In this document: in pieces, positions 23,399 to 34,363 of the stretch | How the letters are laid out: each line of letters starts with the position of its first letter | How positions within the stretch are numbered: the stretch's first letter is position 1 | Assembly (NCBI GenBank): GCA_010645155.1 | Contig: CM021313.1 | Location: 3,732,010-3,796,009 of the forward strand | DNA from: Tigriopus japonicus | Lineage: Eukaryota > Arthropoda > Copepoda > Harpacticoida > Harpacticidae | DNA: 64,000 bases | Reading direction: 5' to 3' | Notes under the pieces: generated by a model | What the model was told of the DNA's origin: nothing | The model's database searches: none | Seen by the model: only the letters and a program-made list of their open reading frames with translations | Position numbers and translations under genes: made by a program

Positions 23399-24207
23399 TT
23401 AAATTTCTTTTTTTGTTTTGCTCTCCTTCACTAAGCACCTTAACAGCGCAATAACCAAGGCCCGGGCTAGGATCGGATACATGAGCAATAGACTTCCTAT
23501 CAAGAACCTTCCTCTTCCAATAGTTCTACAACTCTTCCGGACCTACATCACCCCCATCTTCCTCTACAGACTGCACCTCTGGCTTCCCAACTCCGCCCAC
23601 TCCGCCATCAAATCCGCCAATGCCACCCTCACCAAATTCCTCAAACGATACCTCTGCGTGCCTCAATATGCCAATAATGCATAGACGCATTTCATATGCG
23701 AAACTGAGCCTTTCACCACCGGGCTGGCAAGGTTAGTGTCCAACAGTGTTAGGAACCTGACCTTTCCGGAGGTGATGTCAGGACACATGCTGTCATTCCC
23801 TGTCAAGGACTTCACAACACCTTATTGTCCTTGGCCTGACATCCCTTCGGAATATTGGCGGTCACGCACCTTCGTCCGGCTTCCTGCCCAACTCCATCAA
23901 CGACGGGAATTGACGAAGGATCTGTTCAATCTGACCCATCCTCTCTACTGCAATAATCAAGATTTTCATCATCTCCCTCAACCCAACTGTATCTGTACTG
24001 TCTGTGCTTCCCCTCTTCATTTCTTTCATGTGCACTGAAGCTATTCTAGTCAACTCAACTGTGATATCACAATTTTACTCATCTATTTTTATGTTTTAAC
24101 CATTGACATGTCTTTTATCATGTATATTATCATACATGTCCATTTTATTTATTTTATACATTCTGACACCCCTGACATGACCAAGAGTCGCAATAAACAT
24201 TACATTA
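23399..24207 (+). pseudogene. 5'-truncated LINE, C-terminal part of reverse transcriptase protein
   Basis: Plus-strand frames 23418-23684 and 23736-24038, in one frame apart from an internal stop, read NSAITKARARIGYMSNRLP, YITPIFLYRLHLWLP and FPEVMSGHMLSFPV. They end with a Cys/His cluster CICTVCASPLHFFHVH. This fits the region after the polymerase domain of a LINE ORF2. The 3' end carries caataaacattacattac, a short tail repeat. It is inserted in repeat B, whose other copy lacks it. Confidence 0.75.
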
Positions 24208-24356
24208 CAAAAACAAAAGTTTTAGTCAATAGTATTGTAAGAACCATTTATAACAATGGTTTTTTGATTCGATGTCTCTGATTGTCCGCAATTTGTACGA
24301 ATTTGAATTTTACTTGCCCGGTTTTAAATGGCCAACCCTGCTTGATTCTGCTTTGA

Positions 24357-24452
24357 TTCATCATGCAACTGCTTTGACTCATCATGTAACTGCTTTGAAT
24401 CATCATGTAACTGCTTTGACTCGTCATATAACTGCTTTGATTCATTTTGTAA
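24357..24452 (+). repeat. 21-bp minisatellite in repeat B
   Basis: About five units of cat-catgtaactgctttga (21 bp). The second repeat B copy has only about three units (30835-30890). A similar fragment occurs near 29873-29915. The unit count explains most of the length difference between the two repeat B copies here. Confidence 0.7.
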
Positions 24453-24615
24453 CAACAGTCGAATCTCATTTTAAGCAACTTTTCTGTCAGCGGCAAAATG
24501 TTGCATATTTCGAGATTTTTCTTATATTGAGACTCAAGAAAATTGGCTCAAGAAACGATAAAAAATACAGGAAACTACTAGAGGAGTTTAACTCACCTTT
24601 ATACAACCTTATAAG

Positions 24616-26500
24616 TAGAGCTCGGAATAATATTCAGCAAAAAGTAGCCAAATATTCATTATTTATTTACCAAAAAGGGGGGAAATATTTGCCCAAACAC
24701 TTCAAATATTCAAAAAAATCGCGGTGCCTTTTTGGTACAGATTGAACTTCTCAGTCTACTTATCTTCTTGCCCTCTGTTGAAGAAGCATTGAACCACCAG
24801 TATCATCGACAAGTTCTCTTCGGTGAGGCACTGACGTCTGTCAGAGAGGACGTTCTTGTACAGGGAGAATGAACGCTCAACATCGACACTTGCTGTTGGC
24901 AAGTACTTCATTTGGGCAACATCCAATGGAGACATCCCAATCGGAAGGTCTCCCTCACCAGCGATGGCCTTCTGGACCTTTTGAACTGTTTCCAATCCTG
25001 GATTCTTGGAAAGCAAACTCTCCATCTTGGCCTGCAGGGCCCTTCCAACAGGGCCAGGGCAGCTCTCCATTTAGTATGTAAATGGAGTACCTGGCCTTGG
25101 TGTTGTTGATGAGTGTGAGGGCCTTGTCCAAGGGCAGACCCTGTTCCTCAAGGCTGGTGATGGTCATGGGCAGGAAGGCCAGGTTGGAAAGGATGTAAGT
25201 GAGGTCCCTGGTCACGCAGCTCTTGGCAAACTGCTCCTGGCTCTCCGCAATGCACCTGGCGTCGGTGCTTGTGAAGCTGTCAACCACGTCCTTAACCTCC
25301 TTGAAGTACTGCGCGTACCAGACGGCTGCTCTGACCCAAGTACCCTACCTGGTCAACACGGGTGCAGGGGGTAATTGGATGCCAGGGCAGCAAGCTCTGA
25401 ACTCGGCGCACCTCAGTGGAGCTTTCAAAAACACCTTCTTTGTGCTGGAAATCAGGCGGTTGACCTCAGGAAAGCTCTCCACTACCAAGTCACAGATGCG
25501 ATGCAAGGCGTGGGCTGTGCAAGTCAGGTGAAGCAAGTTCGGGAAAAACAACCGCATATCCTTGCCGGCTTTGACCATGTAGGCTGCGCCGTCAGTCACA
25601 AAGACCTTTGCCAGATTGTAGTCAAAATCAGGGGAAATCCAAAGCACAGCCTGATTCACAAGACGGGCAATGATTCGCTGTCTGTTCGCTCAAGGAACTT
25701 GCAGAGGACTAAGTGAGGTTGGTGGTACTTTTCGGCATCAAGTCTTCCGCAAATCACATTTGCAACGGCCCGTCCCAAGCAGTCAGAGGATTCATCCACA
25801 CTGATCCAAATGGGGAAACCACTGAGGTCAGCCCTGATCTGGGAGGATACTTCCTCGTAGCATTGGGGCATGTAGTTCTTGCGCAGCGAGGACTCATTTG
25901 GGATGGATACAGCAAGGCGCTCTTCCAGAAAGACGCGGAATTTGGGGTGCTCCAACTTCGACCAAGGAATATTGGCAGCTAAGAAAACCGAACAGAGTTC
26001 CCTGCCAATTTCTTCAGATTTTGAAGGATTCTTCTTTTTTTGCAACACATCCTCGATGTGTGCCTGGTTCTTGGCAACATGTGTCTCCTTCAGCTTGAGA
26101 TTGCTCATGTGCCTGGACGTCTTCAAGTGTTGCTGAAGTTGCACCTTGCAACTGGCTTTTACCAGGCTCTCACAGGGCCCACAGGAGATGGAGCTCTCTC
26201 TGTTATCGAGTATTCGGTAGGGGAAGTCCTTGCCGGTGTTAAGGCTGGTAAGCCATTTCCTCTTGTTAGATATACTCATGGTGATCGATGATTGATGGAT
26301 GACAAGGCGGAGACACAATATTTTCTTTGTTTATTTTCTCGCCTAACGGAAGTTGTGCATCCAAAAGGCGGGAAATTCAAATGTGGAAAAGGAAAAAAAC
26401 AGAGATTCTCAAAATGACAGATATATTCATTTTCCTCCAAAATTCCCGAAAATATTCAAAAAAATATTTTATATATTTTTGAATAAAAGTCCTAGCCTTA
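24616..26500 (-). mobile_element. hAT transposon, 1.9 kb, with 8-bp target duplication and known empty site
   Basis: Ends TAGAGCTCGGAATAATATTC and the complement of TAAGGCTAGGACTTTTATTC match at 14 of 20 positions. Both sides carry CTTATAAG (24608-24615 and 26501-26508), an 8-bp duplication fitting the hAT target preference (T at position 2, A at position 7). The second repeat B copy has a single CTTATAAG at 31038-31045 with no insertion. It encodes one transposase on the minus strand. Confidence 0.9.
24756..26279 (-). pseudogene. hAT transposase (BED-type finger, CGBP1-like family), broken
   Basis: The frame begins at 26279 (MSISNKRKW). It shows an N-terminal zinc finger CGPC...HLKTSRH and a core segment WISVDESSDCLGRAVANVI. 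FVTDGAAYMVKAGKDMRLFF and LTCTAHALHRI follow. The C-terminal dimerisation region reads LPTASVDVERSFSLYKNVLS. This order fits hAT transposases of the CGG-binding-protein-like group. Breaks: a frame change near 25655, an in-frame TAG at 25345-25347 where this family has Trp (LTR-stop-GTW), and a frame change near 25075. It is more G+C-rich than its surroundings. A truncated relative with the same TAG lies at 53.8 kb. Confidence 0.85.
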
Positions 26501-26721
26501 CTTATAAGCTTACTTTTATTACAACAAAATCTGATAATGACTCAAAAATTTGGCTTTTAAGATAGTCATTAAAAAACACAAATTGAGTGCATGCATTTAT
26601 TATATTCATTATGTATTCTCAATTACAAAACTCAAGAACTTGTTTCAATCTCAGTTTGAGAGAAAAAATGTAAGAAAAATGTTCAATTTTACCTTCATGA
26701 TTGGTAAATTATTTAACTTAT

Positions 26722-27993
26722 ACGGGGACAAACAACTTTTCAAAAAATTTGTGCCTTCCAGGCTTTCATTCTGATGAAGTGTTTCCAATTTTTTGATGGA
26801 ATATCTCAACTGCAAATCTTCTATTCTCAGTTTGACCTTAAATTACCTCACATTTGAGAGACTTTCTTGAGTAGACAAGACACTTCCTTGGGTTGTTTAT
26901 TTTCCATTAGGTTTTGCTATGGCAGACACAGAAATTTGTTTCACTCTCAAACATTGCAAATTTGTTGATGAAACTAATATGTGAGTACATTATTTATTGT
27001 TTTTATATTTATTTAAAATATAAGATATTATTATTTATTTCTTATAGTTGTCGATAAACATTATTTTTAAACTTAAAATAGATTTAAAATAATTCTTGTT
27101 GAGGGGCATTTTGGACAACCTTTGGTGATTTTAGGGTTCAAAATGCTATTTTTCGTTCTTCTGACTCGAAATTGAAAAGTGCAAGGCGTGAGAGCCCAAG
27201 AAAGTGCGCAAACGGGACCCCAAAAAGCGCAAAATTTGCGCAAAAGTGCAAGATAAAGAAGCACTGAATCGATCCTTTTAGAAATGCTTTTTTTTGTTGT
27301 TTTGTTTTGTGCTGTGACCAATTTAAGCAAGAGAAGTTGGCCAAAAACTTTGAGAATGTTTCTTATATCGAGATTGAGGAAAAATGGAAAATTTCTTATA
27401 TCGAGAATTTTTATGCAGTAAAATTTTGGTCAGCGCGGAAAAGTTGCTTATATCGCGAAAATTGCTTAAACTGAGATTTCTTACATCGAGATTCGACTGT
27501 ACTTTGATTAAAAAGACAATCTTCACCGTGCCTCAATAATGAAAATATCAAGATGCTCATTCATTCGCAATCTCCTCCATGAAGCAGAATGTCCAAATTT
27601 TTATTATTCATATTCCCAACTTTTTTATATTAACTTCTTCATATTGGACCATATTAGCATATCACTTTTCACGAGTTTTTGACAATATACGAACTAAGTA
27701 ACTCGATTTTTCGCAAGAAACAATAACTTTTGGTATTTTTTGTCTCGATTTCTCATGGACGCCTTATGTTAAATAATAAAAATAAAAAATAATTAGTTAC
27801 AACTATTCTCCATTCTTAAGCAACGAGAAGAATGGTGAATCAGTTTAGATTGCTTTAGAAGATGTCGAATAACCGTGGCATGTTTGAGAAAGGTCTTTCA
27901 AAATTGAAGTTGATTGATTCATTTTGAAAAGGAACACTTGTGACTTGAAAATTGCATTTCTCTCTAAGGACAAGGTAACAGCCATTCAATGGG
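26722..27993. other. non-coding, includes direct repeat copy 2 at 27687-27823
   Basis: No gene recognised. The 27687-27823 part duplicates 22964-23095. Sequence around 27350-27495 has repeated ttatatcgag-type phrases on an AT-rich background. The remainder is upstream sequence of gene D. Confidence 0.45.
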
Positions 27994-27999
27994 TATAAA
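27994..27999 (+). promoter_or_regulatory. TATA box of gene D
   Basis: TATAAA 147 bp before the gene D start codon, the same distance as in gene B. The leader has a 61-bp intron (gtgagt from 28055, cag ending 28115), echoing genes B and C. Confidence 0.6.
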
Positions 28000-28140
28000 T
28001 GGGAAATTTTGCTTAGCTAAAAACCACAAGCAAGAGTGTTTGCAACGCAACTACGTGAGTTATTATCTACTTTTAAGATCTAATCGTTTTCTAAGGTTCC
28101 ACTTGTTATTTTCAGATTTCATCACAAGCCAAAACCAAAC

Positions 28141-29315
28141 ATGAATTTAAAACTTACCCTGACACTTCTGACTTTGTTGGCCATTGCTCAAGTCTGCCTT
28201 GCTCAGAAGGAAGGCAAGGGGAAAGGAAAAGGAAAAGGGAAAGGAAAGGGAAAAGGAAACGAAAGTGGAGAAGGTAGGGTAATTGAACCTCATATATATT
28301 TTCTCCACAATACTAACAATTATTATTCGTGATTTCAAAAAAAAAAAGATGAAAAGAGCAAAAAAGAGAGCAAGCTGTGTTCGAACCTCTAGATTTTTTG
28401 CTCGACGGCAAAGCAATCTTTTTTCTCAGCTCAAATAATCACTATTCCTGCCTGATACAACCAATTACTAATTGATGTGCGTTGCAAGAAATTGTTAGTG
28501 GTATAAAATGTCTGTGATAAGTTTCACGATATTACACAGCCCAATCAATTTGAAAAGAAACTTGCAGGACTGTTTAAACAGAAATCATCTCAGGAATTAC
28601 TTTTTCCCATTTATCCCGTTAACACAGGAATAAATGAACTAAACATTGACGTTTATTGAACTTATTGCCTCATGACATGATATTTAATTTTCAGAGACCA
28701 TATTTTTTATTGTATTTCCAACTTTTGAAATGGTTTCATTATGAATGAATGGGTTTGCCTTTGCAAAGACCTTAGCATTTACTTACAGACCTCTGAACTG
28801 AAAATCAGAGTATTAATCAATAGGGCCCGAAAAAATAAATATTATTATTTTTTGTTTTGGAACATAACTCCCAGACGTTTCAGAGTGTAGTGTCAGCTGA
28901 TGGCTGTCGAGTCCGATCGTCAGCTGACCTTACTCCTTCAAACGTGTAAAAGCTCGGCTCCAGAGCCAAAAAAGACGTTTCCGGGCCCTATCACTCACTA
29001 ATGGGACTAGAAACGTAAAATTGTGCCCCCAAAGAAGTTTTGAAAGTAACTTTTTTTGCTCAAATTGTTCAACAAGTCATAAAAAATTCCACCAAGAATT
29101 TCTCGCAAGATTTTGTTTTTTTTTCAGTTCCTGATGTTATGGAAAGAGACGACAGCAGTGAGGAAAGTAGTGAGGAAGGGGGCGACTCCAGCAGTGAAGA
29201 GGCCAACAGTCGTCAAGAAGAAACTGGGAAAAAGGGCGCCAAGAAAGGAAAGGGCAAAAAAGGAAAAGGAAAAGGAAAGGGCAAAGATATGGAGGAGGAG
29301 GACGGAGCCATGTAA
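28141..29315 (+). CDS. gene D: secreted block polyelectrolyte, paralog of gene B
   Basis: Two coding exons, 28141-28273 and 29128-29315, total 321 nt and 106 residues. Exon 1 encodes a signal peptide (MNLKLTLTLLTLLAIAQVCL, cleavage near LAQ) and a long KGKGKG block closing with NESGEG; it ends in phase 1. Exon 2 encodes an acidic Ser-Glu part (DDSSEESSEEGGDSSSEE), a second basic part (GKKGAKKGKGKKGKGKGKGK) and the tail DMEEEDGAM. Signal peptide, intron phase and block order match gene B, whose tail also ends DAM, so they are tandem-derived paralogs. The function is unknown; an extracellular material protein forming ionic complexes is inferred. The intron carries a 170-bp MITE. Confidence 0.75.
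28821..28990. mobile_element. 170-bp hAT-type MITE in gene D intron
   Basis: Ends TAGGGCCCGAAAA and the complement of TAGGGCCCGGAAA. Flanks ttaatcaa and tcactcac agree at five of eight positions, a weak target duplication. The ends resemble those of the element at 46525-47087, so the two probably belong to one family. Confidence 0.6.
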
Positions 29316-30386
29316 ACCAAATGACAACATGTATTTTGTGTGATTAAGTGTATCTAACGTGGAAAATATTCATGGTAAATGCATCAGCAGTGTTATTAAG
29401 CAGAATAACTTGCTTTGTCAAGAAGTTAATTCAGTAAAATGTCCACTTCTTATGAGTAAGAATACCCTTCCCGGCGCAGAATTAACAAATCTCTTCAAGA
29501 CAAAATTCTGGGCTCAATTGACTACATTTCAGTTTGGTAGAGTCTTTCCGAGAAGCAATTTAAAGAAAACTGGTAGTTAGTAATTACTATTTCATATTGT
29601 GTCAAATATTTGGCCGCATATTTTGAGCACTCACCATAAAGGGATTTTTAAACACTGTCATATTGTATTTGAAGTCAAATAGACACAAAACATGAAGATA
29701 CAACACCTTTAAGATATAAGGAAAAACTTAAGCAACAATTTCAATGATGAACAATGATATCTCAAAAACGAAAGACTTTACTTTGCCCCTGTTTTGGCTC
29801 CATCTAGTGACGAATGATTAAGCTGCAATCGGATTCCTTTTTATGCAACATCAATGGAACTGACATCATCAAATTGATCATGTAACTGCTTTGATTCATC
29901 ATGTACAGGTTTGAATTGTAAATTTTGGACAATCATGGGCTTTTTTGAATCAAAAAGTTGTTTTTACAAATAGCTTTGATCAAACTATAATCTGGAACTT
30001 TTGTTAATAAACAATTTCTCTTAGTGGCCCCTATTCTTAACAAGACCTTAAATTCAGTTAGCAATAAAAGAAAGGATTCCCTGTCAACATGTTCCGCTAG
30101 AAGTTTTTGTCATGAAGTCAGGAAATTCCATGAGCAGCATTCATATTTTTGTTATGGTTACTTTAAAAATTTCTCCCACAATTGGGTTTGATAGATCGAT
30201 ATTTATTCTTTCTGACAAGACATTGGATTGCGAAGAAAGAAAGGAACTTGATCTCAAAACTGACCTTCCTTCAAATTTCTATTTTTTGGGGAGAGTAAGA
30301 GGGTAATAAAAGGCACAAGCTTGATTTCGGAAGGTTTGAAAACTCAATCATAATGTCATTGGATAATGTTCTTTTTACAAAAGTGA
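29316..30386. other. non-coding stretch downstream of gene D
   Basis: Short open frames without family signature. Around 29873-29930 a fragment of the repeat B minisatellite occurs. No clear polyadenylation signal for gene D was seen close to its stop codon. Confidence 0.4.
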
Positions 30387-31264
30387 CTGAAAAGGGGACG
30401 TCTTGTCAAATGTGGTTTCTTTGCCCGGTTTTAAGTGGAAGGTCAATTTTAGGATCAAGTCTCTTTCTTCTTTAATACTCAATCCCATGAACCTTTCAAT
30501 TAAACCTTCCATTGAACCCACTTAAAGAATGAATGTGGAAGGCAATGGTGATAAAATAGTGTCTTTTCTGCAATTTGATGACTGGTGGCAAGAACTTCAA
30601 TAGGAAAATGTTGACGGCAAATCTGTCCTTTTTTGTTAAATGAATTCAAGGCTCCGCCAAAAATGGGGGCTCTTAGAGAAATTGTTGAAAAACAAAAGTT
30701 TTAGTCAATAGTATTGTAAGAACCATTTATAACAATGGTTTTTTGATTCGATGTCTCTGATTGTCCGCAATTTGTATGAATTTGAATTTTACTTGCCCGG
30801 TTTTAAATGGCCAACCCTGCTTGATTCTGCTTTGATTCATCATGCAACTGCTTTGACTCATCATGTAACTGCTTTGATTCATCTTGTAACAACAGTCGAA
30901 TCTCATTTTAAGCAACTTTTCTGCAAAATGTTGCATATTTCGAGATTTTTCTTATATTGAGACTCAAGAAAATTGGCTCAAGAAACGATAAAAAATACAG
31001 GAAACTACTAGAGGAGTTTAACTCACCTTTCTGCAACCTTATAAGCTTACTTTTATTACAACAAAATCTGATGACTCAAAAACTTGGCTTTTAAAATAGT
31101 CATTAAAAAACACAATTTTACATTACAAGTGCATGCATTTATTATATTCATTATGTATTCTCCATTACAAAACTCAAGAACTTGTTTCAATCTCAGTTTG
31201 ACAGAAAAAATGTAAGAAAAATGTTCTTTTTTACCTTCATGATTGGCAAATTATTCAACTTATA
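30387..31264. repeat. repeat B copy 2, uninterrupted
   Basis: Continuous counterpart of repeat B copy 1, lacking both the LINE and the hAT insertion. It shows the empty hAT target CTTATAAG at 31038-31045. Its right end is cut by the LTR element beginning at 31271. Confidence 0.8.
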
Positions 31265-31270
31265 TATCGG

Positions 31271-31875
31271 TTGCTCGCTTCTGTGATACCATGCTCTTAT
31301 TCTAGTCAATGCAATGTGATAAAAAGACCTGTGTCGATTGAATAAAAGGTAGTCAAACTAGTTTGTCTATGCCATAACATGGCGAAGTTCGACCTGCTGC
31401 CCTCAGTTCATGGAACTTGTGGAATGTGAATTGTGATAGTGCCATTATACCCGTGAGCATCCGAGGACAGTAGGTCGGAGAACCAGTGACCGGCGATCGA
31501 GGCCACATTCCCGCCTGTTGATCAAGGCCGCATCTAGCCTGTTGCTCGAGGCCACCGTCCGCCTGTTGATCAAGTCCAGTGCCCCGAAATTTCGTCGACC
31601 CTGTCCCAGTGCGTAGTGAAATTCCGTCGCCGACCCTGCCGTAGAGGCACGAGTTTCCGTCGTCGACCCTGCCGTGGAGGCACGAGTTTCCGTCGTCGAC
31701 CCTGCATGGAGGCACGAGTTTCCTACGACCCCGCCCCGGAAAAGGGAAATGTTGAGTCATTGGTTTGCTCGCTTCTGTGAAACCATGCTCTTATTCTAGT
31801 CAATGCAATGTGATAAAAAGACCTGTGTTGATTGAATAAAAAGGAAGTCAAACTAGTTTCGTCAATGTCATAACA
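31271..31875 (+). mobile_element. miniature LTR element (TRIM-like) with short tandem repeats
   Basis: The direct repeats 31271-31379 and 31751-31875 are nearly identical and contain tgataaaaagacctgtg and gaataaaa. The right copy starts TGTTGAG and ends CATAACA, the TG..CA form of LTRs, and follows a purine tract (ggaaaagggaaa). The left copy lacks the first 20 bp. Only about 370 bp lie between, with three ~39-bp units around ggcacgagtttcc and no gag or pol signature. A primer-binding-like tggcgaagtt follows the left repeat. Confidence 0.65.
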
Positions 31876-32578
31876 ATTGGTTAAGTATCAAGTTATGGAT
31901 GATTATTTTAAAGTAAGGCAAATATTTTGTAAAGAGGGTGGAAAAATGTTTTCGATAGAGCTCAGGCCTGAGCCTTCTTTTTTAAAGGTAATGTTGCGAA
32001 TCACCCAGGCGTCGTTATAGCCATGATATTCATATTTGGCCAGACACGTTGTTCCGTAACAACGTCCTTTAAGCGCAACCCCTGAAATAGAAAACACGTG
32101 CAACCTTCGAATTTTGTGACACAAATTTTCTGGGTTTACGTGTCCAGTATTTATTGAGAAGTTCGATTCACCGGTTGCCTACCCCTGACCTTTATTCTTC
32201 AGCGAGCTCTCAAAATGGTCTACAAACGTGTCTGTAATAAAACATGTGTGGGGTTCTCCACACAGAGAGGGTTGTCACGAACTAAGTCTCGAACAAATCA
32301 AGAATCAGTCCCGACACACTAGGCTTGTAATTAAATTGTACAATACCAATTGAAGAAAACAGTTTCATGTGTACTGGGGTAAAATAGTTTTGAAATTGAT
32401 TGACTTGAAATAAAACTATGATTTCGCTTTAAAGAATTACTCACCCACCCAAGATATTAGCTCAATTCTCTAAAAACATCCTTTCTTTGAGTGTCTATTA
32501 GAAGGACAAAATTTGTTGTAATGCATTTGACAGCGAAAAAAAAGTTTTGGGTATTCACCTGTAATTTTCCAGTCATTA
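31876..32578. other. spacer between LTR element and mariner
   Basis: Apart from the weak exon candidate, nothing recognisable; AT-rich without terminal repeats. Confidence 0.4.
31903..32081 (-). CDS. possible terminal exon of an unknown gene
   Basis: On the minus strand an acceptor-like ttttctatttcag is followed by an open stretch reading VALKGRCYGTTCLAKYEYHG then YNDAWVIRNITFKKEG, to a TAA. Composition is protein-like, unlike neighbouring shadow frames. No partner exon or family was recognised, so this is a weak candidate. Confidence 0.25.
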
Positions 32579-34119
32579 AAGGCTGACTAAAAGTAAATTG
32601 GTACACCCTTCGTAATCCGCTAGCACGCCTCTAGTGTTATAAATCGAAAATACTGTACAGTATTTGTTTGCTTACAATTCTAAAGAGAATAACTGGTTCA
32701 AATTTGATTAAAGTAGCCAATCGCATTTTAAAATATAGTCAAATGGAACTCGAAGGAAGAAAAATCATTGTGCACAAGCACCTAGAATATCCGGATCTGT
32801 CCGGTTCCAAGCTGGCTAGGGTTCTAAAGATGTCAAAAACAACGGTTTGACGAGCACTCAAAACTGCAAGGAAAAGGAATGAGCGGACTTACGAAAAAAC
32901 TGGAACCAGGGATCGTCGGTTGCGCAACAAGGTGTTGAGGTGCGTTAAAGCCAACCCTGGTTGATCCGACACGTGGCCAGAAGGTACAACGCCAACTTTC
33001 AAACTGGAACATCCTTGCCAGGGAAGGTTACAAGTCGTACAAAGCCAGTAAACATCCAAATCGGCAATGAAGGAGAATTGCGTGGCCAAAAAGCGGGCTA
33101 GACTCTTTTACAACCGTATTTTGACGCAACAGAAAGGCCGCACTGATCGATGACGAAACCCACATCAAACTCGATTTTAAGCAACATCCTGGTTAAAAGT
33201 TCTGTTAATAATAATAATCTTTATTGCAAGATTTTGGTCTCATTGAACAATTATGAAAATACTTTTACACATGTCATTATTTTACATGGTGATACAAGGC
33301 CCATCCTGTATTTTACAATTAACGCCGGTTTGAGTCGATCATCCAATAGACAAAGGGATAGAGGGGGAAAGACCTGGGATCGAATCCAGGAACCCGAGCA
33401 CTGCACAGTCGCGCATTAACCAACTGCGCTATAATCATCTCTCCTCGTCAAAGTTTTACATCGCAACTAGACGTGGTGATGTTCCGGGAAAATTTGAGTT
33501 TATTTATACCGACATAGTCGCGAAGAAGGCCATGATTTGGCAAGCGATTTGTAATTGTGGGCTGAAAACGGAACCATTTGTCACATCGGCGGTGATGACA
33601 TCCCAAATTTACATTGAAGAGTGCCTGAAAAAACGTGTTTTGCCATTGATCCGCAAACATAAGGCCAAAGTCATACTTTGGCCCGACTTGGCTAGCTGCC
33701 ATTTCTCCAGGTGTTTTTGGAATGGCATATTAGTACTACCAACAATGTCAATTTTGTCCCAAAGCTCATGAACCCTCCAAATTGCCCGGAATTTCGACCA
33801 ATCGAATAATAGTGGGCAATTTCAAAGCAGCGACTACGACGAATCGGTGGGGCAGTGAATGACATCCCTCAAATGCGGGTAAAATGGAAAAAATGCCCTG
33901 ATTCCGTGTCCGTCTCCACTGTGTGGAGGTTAATGGGCTCCATCAAGAGGAAGGTTGGAGATTTCGTTCAAACTGGAGAAATAAAGCCATGTGATAAAAT
34001 TACTTTTTGAAGTTCTGATAAAAGTACGTTAGAACAACTATTAATTACTTATAGAAACTTATTGAAACACAAAAAAATATCGTCTTTTTGTGCGTACCAA
34101 CTTACTTTTAGTCAGACTC
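32579..34119 (+). mobile_element. Tc1/mariner-superfamily element with decayed transposase, split by a SINE
   Basis: The ends AAGGCTGACTAAAAGTAAAT and the complement of GAGTCTGACTAAAAGTAAGT are flanked by TA. Plus-strand frames show a helix-turn-helix-like N-terminus (DLSGSKLARVLKMSKTTV). A catalytic part follows: KAMIWQAICNCGLKTEPF, ILWPDLASCHFS and NPPNCPEFRPIE. The final acidic residue lies roughly 39 residues after WPD. Several frame changes and stops make it a pseudogene. A tRNA-derived SINE interrupts it at 33204-33449. Confidence 0.8.
33204..33449 (-). mobile_element. tRNA-derived SINE inserted in the mariner
   Basis: Minus strand: A-box tagcgcagttggttaatgcgc (33411-33431) and a B-box region ending gattcgatccc (33373-33394) form the tRNA-like head. 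The 3' tail is (att)n at 33208-33220. Flanks aaagttct and aaagtttt are a probable 8-bp target duplication. It splits the transposase frame of the host mariner. Confidence 0.75.
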
Positions 34120-34363
34120 TACTATGACCTCAAGTATACTTTATCGTCTCTCTTTATGTCAAAATTTATCATGAAAGTTTTTGGGACTCTAATTTGAAAT
34201 AATCCTGTATTTTGTTTACCATTGTCAAATCAACTGTTTGCCAAGGTGTATTCAAATGTGTCCAATGCTCAATCCTGCCTTAATCATTTCAAAAAGCCCA
34301 GGTAAAGATTGTTGGTCAGAACATTGTTTGCCGCATATTAACGCACCATATTTGTGATGTTTA

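Larger units (their letters stand above)
23098..26721. repeat. repeat B copy 1, interrupted by a LINE and a hAT element
   Basis: The segments 23098-23398, 24208-24615 and 26501-26721 match 30387-31264 in order with only small differences. The two gaps are exactly the LINE fragment and the hAT transposon. The alignment therefore gives related empty sites for both insertions. The repeat itself has no coding signature. Confidence 0.8.

Noticed and set aside
31353..31760. Minus-strand 135-residue open frame
   Set aside because: It spans the tandem repeats and an LTR of the TRIM-like element and has no domain; coincidental openness of G+C-rich repeats.
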